Source of the DNA: Brassica napus
Taxonomy: Eukaryota; Streptophyta; Magnoliopsida; Brassicales; Brassicaceae
Assembly (NCBI RefSeq): GCF_020379485.1
Contig: NC_063439.1
Coordinates: forward strand, 24,676,098-24,740,097
DNA length: 64,000 nucleotides
Reading direction: 5' to 3'
Positions 63,460 to 64,000 of this stretch are shown piece after piece. The notes beneath the pieces were generated by a model. The model ran no database searches. It saw only the letters and a list, made by a program, of their open reading frames with translations, and was not told the DNA's origin. The translations under genes were made by a program, and so were the position numbers. Numbering within the stretch: the first letter of the stretch is position 1; the number at the start of each line of letters is the position of its first letter.

Positions 63460-64000
63460 ATGGAGTTTGAGTCAATGATCAAAATGCATTACCCATTCCT
63501 CGCAGCTGTTCTCTATGATGAAAATCTCCCCCTAAAAGATTTTCATCCATCTCTTACCGGCAATGTTTCATGTCTACAAAACATGCATCATAAACCTTTT
63601 CAGGTTAATCTCGATAGATCACATCTCACGTCTATCATAAACCTCAGTCCTGATCTTTATCATGAGAATCTAACATCAAAAATCTCAAACACTACTTCTG
63701 ATCATATTCCAAATCTAAATATTCCCCCATATCATTTTGATATATTTAAAGGCATCACTCCTTCTCCATGCATTGGAACTTTTGAGGTATACCTTCAAGG
63801 CATATCCATTAAACCAGATATCTTTCATTTGGTCTATAACACATCGTCACCACCCAAGGATTTACCCAACATTTTACATGCCCCAAGTGAAATTACGATG
63901 TGGGGAAATGATAACCCTCAAGGAATCATCTTTGGATACGAGCCACTATTCAATCTAGCCATGGCTGACTCAAATCTATACAATGCGCCGAAACCAATGT
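63460..64000 (+). CDS. Unrecognised protein, N-terminal part, runs off the window
   Basis: An open frame of 180 codons with no stop up to the window end. It begins MEFESMIKMHYPFLAAVLYD at 63460; in-frame codons extend back to an acceptor-like TTCTTCTTAG at 63438-63447, so it could also be a later exon. Base composition is less AT-rich than the flank and codon choice looks coding. Visible features: PSLTGNVSCLQN, LNIPPYHFDIFKG, PSPCIGTFEVYLQGISIKP, ITMWGNDNPQGIIFGYEP. No signal peptide, membrane segment or known domain was recognised. It may be a lineage-specific gene or part of a transposon. Confidence 0.5.
   Translation, partial: MEFESMIKMHYPFLAAVLYDENLPLKDFHPSLTGNVSCLQNMHHKPFQVNLDRSHLTSIINLSPDLYHENLTSKISNTTSDHIPNLNIPPYHFDIFKGITPSPCIGTFEVYLQGISIKPDIFHLVYNTSSPPKDLPNILHAPSEITMWGNDNPQGIIFGYEPLFNLAMADSNLYNAPKPM

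Overview
This window is plant nuclear DNA from the mustard family, most likely a Brassica or a close relative. It is AT-rich, its genes carry GT-AG introns, and the predicted proteins are near-identical in design to Arabidopsis proteins. From memory of Arabidopsis locus order (not searched here), the genes follow chromosome 3 from about At3g27920 down to At3g27810: a GL1/WER-clade MYB, a kelch/F-box protein, NQR, a DUF1645 protein, the flippase ALA8, a PWWP protein, plastid RPL12 (two copies here), MDAR4 and MYB21. That is a conserved syntenic block expanded by transposons.

Layout. 1-7535 is a Helitron with a large uninterrupted Rep-helicase frame and a textbook 3' end (hairpin plus CTAG, then host T). 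The host sequence that resumes at 7536 leads within 250 bp into the last exon of a GL1/WER-type MYB gene (7786-8191), so the Helitron appears to sit in that gene's second intron; exons 1-2 are not in the window. 8192-12250 is repeat-rich. 12309-13568 is the kelch/F-box gene; 13.6-15.2 kb holds a tandem array of decayed Helitron ends; 16184-17501 is NQR. On the minus strand follow the DUF1645 gene (19314-20102), ALA8 (21569-26162, ten coding exons), a repeat-filled gap with a PIF/Harbinger-type element, the PWWP gene (30605-32197), two RPL12 paralogues (33159-33737 and 34860-35432) with a tRNA-Pro(UGG) beside the first, and MDAR4 (36545-39562, seven exons). A plus-strand F-box/DUF295 gene lies at 41883-42995, then a Harbinger-like element carrying a Myb/SANT-like coding exon (43335-44292) and a broken B3-domain exon. 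A poly(A)-ended retroposon with a 462-codon frame lies at about 48.0-49.5 kb. MYB21 (minus) occupies 51852-54126. The last 10 kb is mostly transposon-derived, including a MULE-type element at 60361-61731, and ends with an open frame of unknown function running off the window (63460 onward).

The host genes are not an operon or a pathway. They are independent nuclear genes: two R2R3-MYB regulators (epidermal and floral-organ clades), two plastid ribosomal stalk proteins, a peroxisomal-membrane ascorbate-recycling enzyme, a lipid flippase, a quinone reductase and two F-box proteins. The most notable structure is how mobile DNA has been laid into this block: the Helitron in the MYB gene, several LINE-type insertions with clear target-site duplications (one nested in the Harbinger-like element), and a Harbinger-like element with a transposon-type DNA-binding exon.
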